Under the pieces are notes generated by a model. It saw nothing but the letters and a program-made list of their open reading frames with translations. It did not search any database and was not told the DNA's origin. DNA of 64,000 nucleotides, taken from contig JAFPZP010000050.1 of NCBI GenBank assembly GCA_017417215.1, forward strand, positions 1-64,000. The letters are read 5' to 3'. Made by a program: the position numbers and the translations under genes. This stretch comes from Candidatus Rifleibacteriota bacterium. GTDB lineage: Bacteria > Muiribacteriota > Ozemobacteria > Ozemobacterales > Ozemobacteraceae. Shown here in pieces: positions 62,720-64,000 of this stretch. The stretch's first letter is position 1. Each line of letters starts with the position of its first letter.

Positions 62720-63379
62720 ATGGGGCCTGAAGTAATTATATTGGTAATATTTACATTTTCAATTATATCTTTCATTTTTTTAGCAGCTGTTCCTTGGAAA
62801 GCTTATTTTTTAGGTCTTTTAGCAAAATATCCTATTAGTATATTTGAATTGATTGGAATGAGGATAAGAAAAATTGATCCAACTCCAATAGTTAATGCTG
62901 GTATTATTTTTCGTAATTCTGGTATGAATATTGATGTAAGAGAAATTGAAAGCCTTTATTTGTGTGGAGGTCATGTTGAAAATGTTGCCAAAGCTTTTGC
63001 AGCATTAAAAAAGGTGGGCATTGACACAAGCTTTAAACAGTTAGCTGCTATTGATTTATGTGGAAAAGATATAATGCAATCCATTGAAGATTGTATACAG
63101 CCAGTAGACTTCAATTCTGATTATGTATCATATAAATCGCTAGACGGAAAAGATTTTAGAGTTTCTATCAATATTACTCTTCAGGGTAATATTAATAAAA
63201 TTGTTGGTGGAGCATTAAACCAGGCTCTTATTGATAAAATTTTCGATTATATTGGTCAAGTAATCTCTAGAAGGAATTCTGACAATATTAGTCGAAGTTT
63301 ATTGGAAGAAGAAATATTAAAAGAAAGCTTTTCTGAAGGGTTTTCTTCCGATATAAAATCACTAAGAATAAACATGTAA
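62720..63379 (+). CDS. Short FloA-like (UPF0365, flotillin-like) protein
   Basis: This 219-residue protein has a membrane hairpin at the N-terminus and then the FloA pattern. It reads ELIGMRIRKIDPTPIVNAGI, LCGGHVENVAKAFAALKKVGI, FKQLAAIDLCGKDI and NINKIVGGALNQALIDKIFDYIG. FloA proteins are normally near 330 residues with a long C-terminal coiled tail that makes oligomers in membrane rafts. Here the protein stops just after the SPFH-like domain. There is no frameshift sign in the next 300 bases, so it seems a true short form. The start has no strong ribosome site. Confidence 0.72.
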   Translation: MGPEVIILVIFTFSIISFIFLAAVPWKAYFLGLLAKYPISIFELIGMRIRKIDPTPIVNAGIIFRNSGMNIDVREIESLYLCGGHVENVAKAFAALKKVGIDTSFKQLAAIDLCGKDIMQSIEDCIQPVDFNSDYVSYKSLDGKDFRVSINITLQGNINKIVGGALNQALIDKIFDYIGQVISRRNSDNISRSLLEEEILKESFSEGFSSDIKSLRINM

Positions 63380-63484
63380 AAAGACTGTTTATCGCTAATG
63401 ACCGCAATATTATTCCCTTTATAACCTCTAAGAATATTATTGTTCATTGACAGAGATGCCCAAAAATGATTCAATATTTAAAAA

Positions 63485-63630
63485 GTCAGAGTCTGGTGAC
63501 AGACTTGACTTGGCTTTTAAGCCAAATTTAATTAACGGTGATTTTGTTTGTTAAAAACAACAATAACAATGGATATTGTTCTCTGACCCAGGAGGTTTGA
63601 GAATAATGCCCGAACCTCCTTAATTATTTT
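63485..63630 (+). ncRNA. Candidate structured leader RNA with terminator, upstream of an acetyltransferase gene
   Basis: A closing stem pairs GTCAGAG (63485-63491) with CTCTGAC (63581-63587). Inside are four hairpins: TCTG-GTGA-CAGA (63492-63503), TTGGCTT/AAGCCAA (63510-63525), TTAAC/GTTAA (63532-63554) and AACAAT/ATTGTT (63565-63580). A terminator-like stem (63590-63597 with 63613-63620) then precedes a T-rich stretch. The gene starts 28 bases later. It may be a riboswitch-type leader or a small RNA. No known class is recognised. The rest of the 278-base gap shows no gene. Confidence 0.45.
63590..63630 (+). terminator. Terminator or anti-terminator-type stem
   Basis: AGGAGGTT pairs with AACCTCCT over a 15-base loop, followed by T-rich sequence. 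The 5' arm looks like a ribosome-binding sequence but has no gene directly after it. Confidence 0.55.
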
Positions 63631-63657
63631 TATAGTCGATAACCATAGGAGGAAAAA

Positions 63658-64000
63658 ATGAAAAAAGACTATATTATTCGTCAAGAAACAATATCTGACT
63701 ACTCTGAAGTGGAAAACCTTACAAGAGAAGCCTTTTGGAATGTTTACCGCCCAGGCTGTTTTGAGCATTTCGTTTTACATAGATACAGAAAACTTCCTGA
63801 TTTCATACCAGAATTAAGTCTCTGTCTGATAAAAAACAACCAGATTATTGGTCACGTAATGTACGCTCATTCTCACATTGATGCTGATGACGGCCGTAAA
63901 ATTCCAATAATGACTTTCGGCCCTATTAGTATTGCGCCTGAATACAAACGAAAAGGTTACGGAACCATTCTTTTAAGGTATTCTATGGAAAAGGCTAGAG
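63658..64000 (+). CDS. GNAT-family N-acetyltransferase (partial, runs off the window)
   Basis: The first 114 codons of a GNAT protein are visible: the start YIIRQETISDYSEVENLTREAF, then a strand LCLIKNNQIIGHVMY. The acetyl-CoA region follows, FGPISIAPEYKRKGYGTILLR, where RKGYGT fits the Q/R-x-x-G-x-G/A loop. The substrate is unknown. An AGGAGG site lies five bases before the ATG. The C-terminal part is beyond the window edge. Confidence 0.88.
   Translation, partial: MKKDYIIRQETISDYSEVENLTREAFWNVYRPGCFEHFVLHRYRKLPDFIPELSLCLIKNNQIIGHVMYAHSHIDADDGRKIPIMTFGPISIAPEYKRKGYGTILLRYSMEKAR

Noticed and set aside
63532-63768. Minus-strand open frame of 78 codons
   Set aside because: It runs through the structured leader and the start of the acetyltransferase gene, and its product looks like random AT-rich translation.

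Overview
The window is about 64 kb of AT-rich bacterial chromosome. It is densely coded, mostly short operons with ATGA stop/start overlaps, and shows no rRNA, tRNA, phage, insertion sequence or CRISPR array. The gene set points to an anaerobic, double-membraned bacterium. It has a rotary V-type ATPase, a class I desulfoferrodoxin with a thioredoxin, a three-gene relative of 2-oxoacid:ferredoxin oxidoreductases, an AsmA/TamB-like protein, an SLH-domain protein, two clusters of type IV pilin-like genes, ComEA/ComEC, a very large tubulin-like protein and many secreted propeller, TPR and leucine-rich proteins. An uncultured lineage such as Riflebacteria would fit, but that is a weak guess; no marker rRNA is present.

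Layout. 0-6 kb: a PtsN-like PTS protein, a degenerate RsbW-like ATPase, an AsmA/TamB-like membrane protein and, convergent with it, a surface protein with Big_5 domains, a Gln/Asn-rich repeat and a C-terminal SLH domain. 5.9-13.3 kb: a seven-gene V-ATPase operon (E, DUF2764, A, B, D, I, K). 13.4-19.6 kb: glmM, then a TPR lipoprotein, three prepilin-like proteins, an FG-GAP propeller and a TPR protein. 19.7-23.2 kb: an oxidoreductase-like alpha/beta/gamma cluster whose cofactor motifs are lost, then rsfS and rsmE. 23.3-26.2 kb: a tandem pair of secreted paralogues. 26.3-29.3 kb: a remarkable single protein joining an AMP-forming ligase, an acyl carrier domain and a class I HMG-CoA reductase. 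29.5-33 kb: an MtaB-like enzyme, an M20 peptidase and a YdcF-like protein. 33-38 kb: comEC and comEA, with a gene resembling the C-terminal part of LeuRS and two structural proteins. 38-43 kb: ligA with a propeller protein, a LivK-like protein and a small membrane protein. 43.2-46.8 kb: a second prepilin cluster. 46.8-53.4 kb: a probable structured RNA, hfq, a TPR protein and a tubulin-like protein. 53.5-57.1 kb: a BMP-family binding protein, a glycine-rich membrane protein, a zinc ribbon protein and asnS. 57.2-61.7 kb: a leucine-rich protein, and a voltage-sensor channel with an RCK tail coupled to an exported HD-domain protein. 61.8-64 kb: trxA, desulfoferrodoxin, a short FloA-like protein, a probable structured leader RNA and a truncated acetyltransferase gene.

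How they fit together. ComEA and ComEC need a pilus to bring DNA to the cell, and the two prepilin clusters could supply minor pilins, although no pilus motor genes lie here. The V-ATPase proteolipid keeps residues matching the sodium site of the enterococcal enzyme. The most unusual items are the ligase-ACP-HMG-CoA reductase fusion, the oxidoreductase-like trio with erased active sites, the channel with a changed selectivity filter, and two intergenic regions that fold like structured RNAs.
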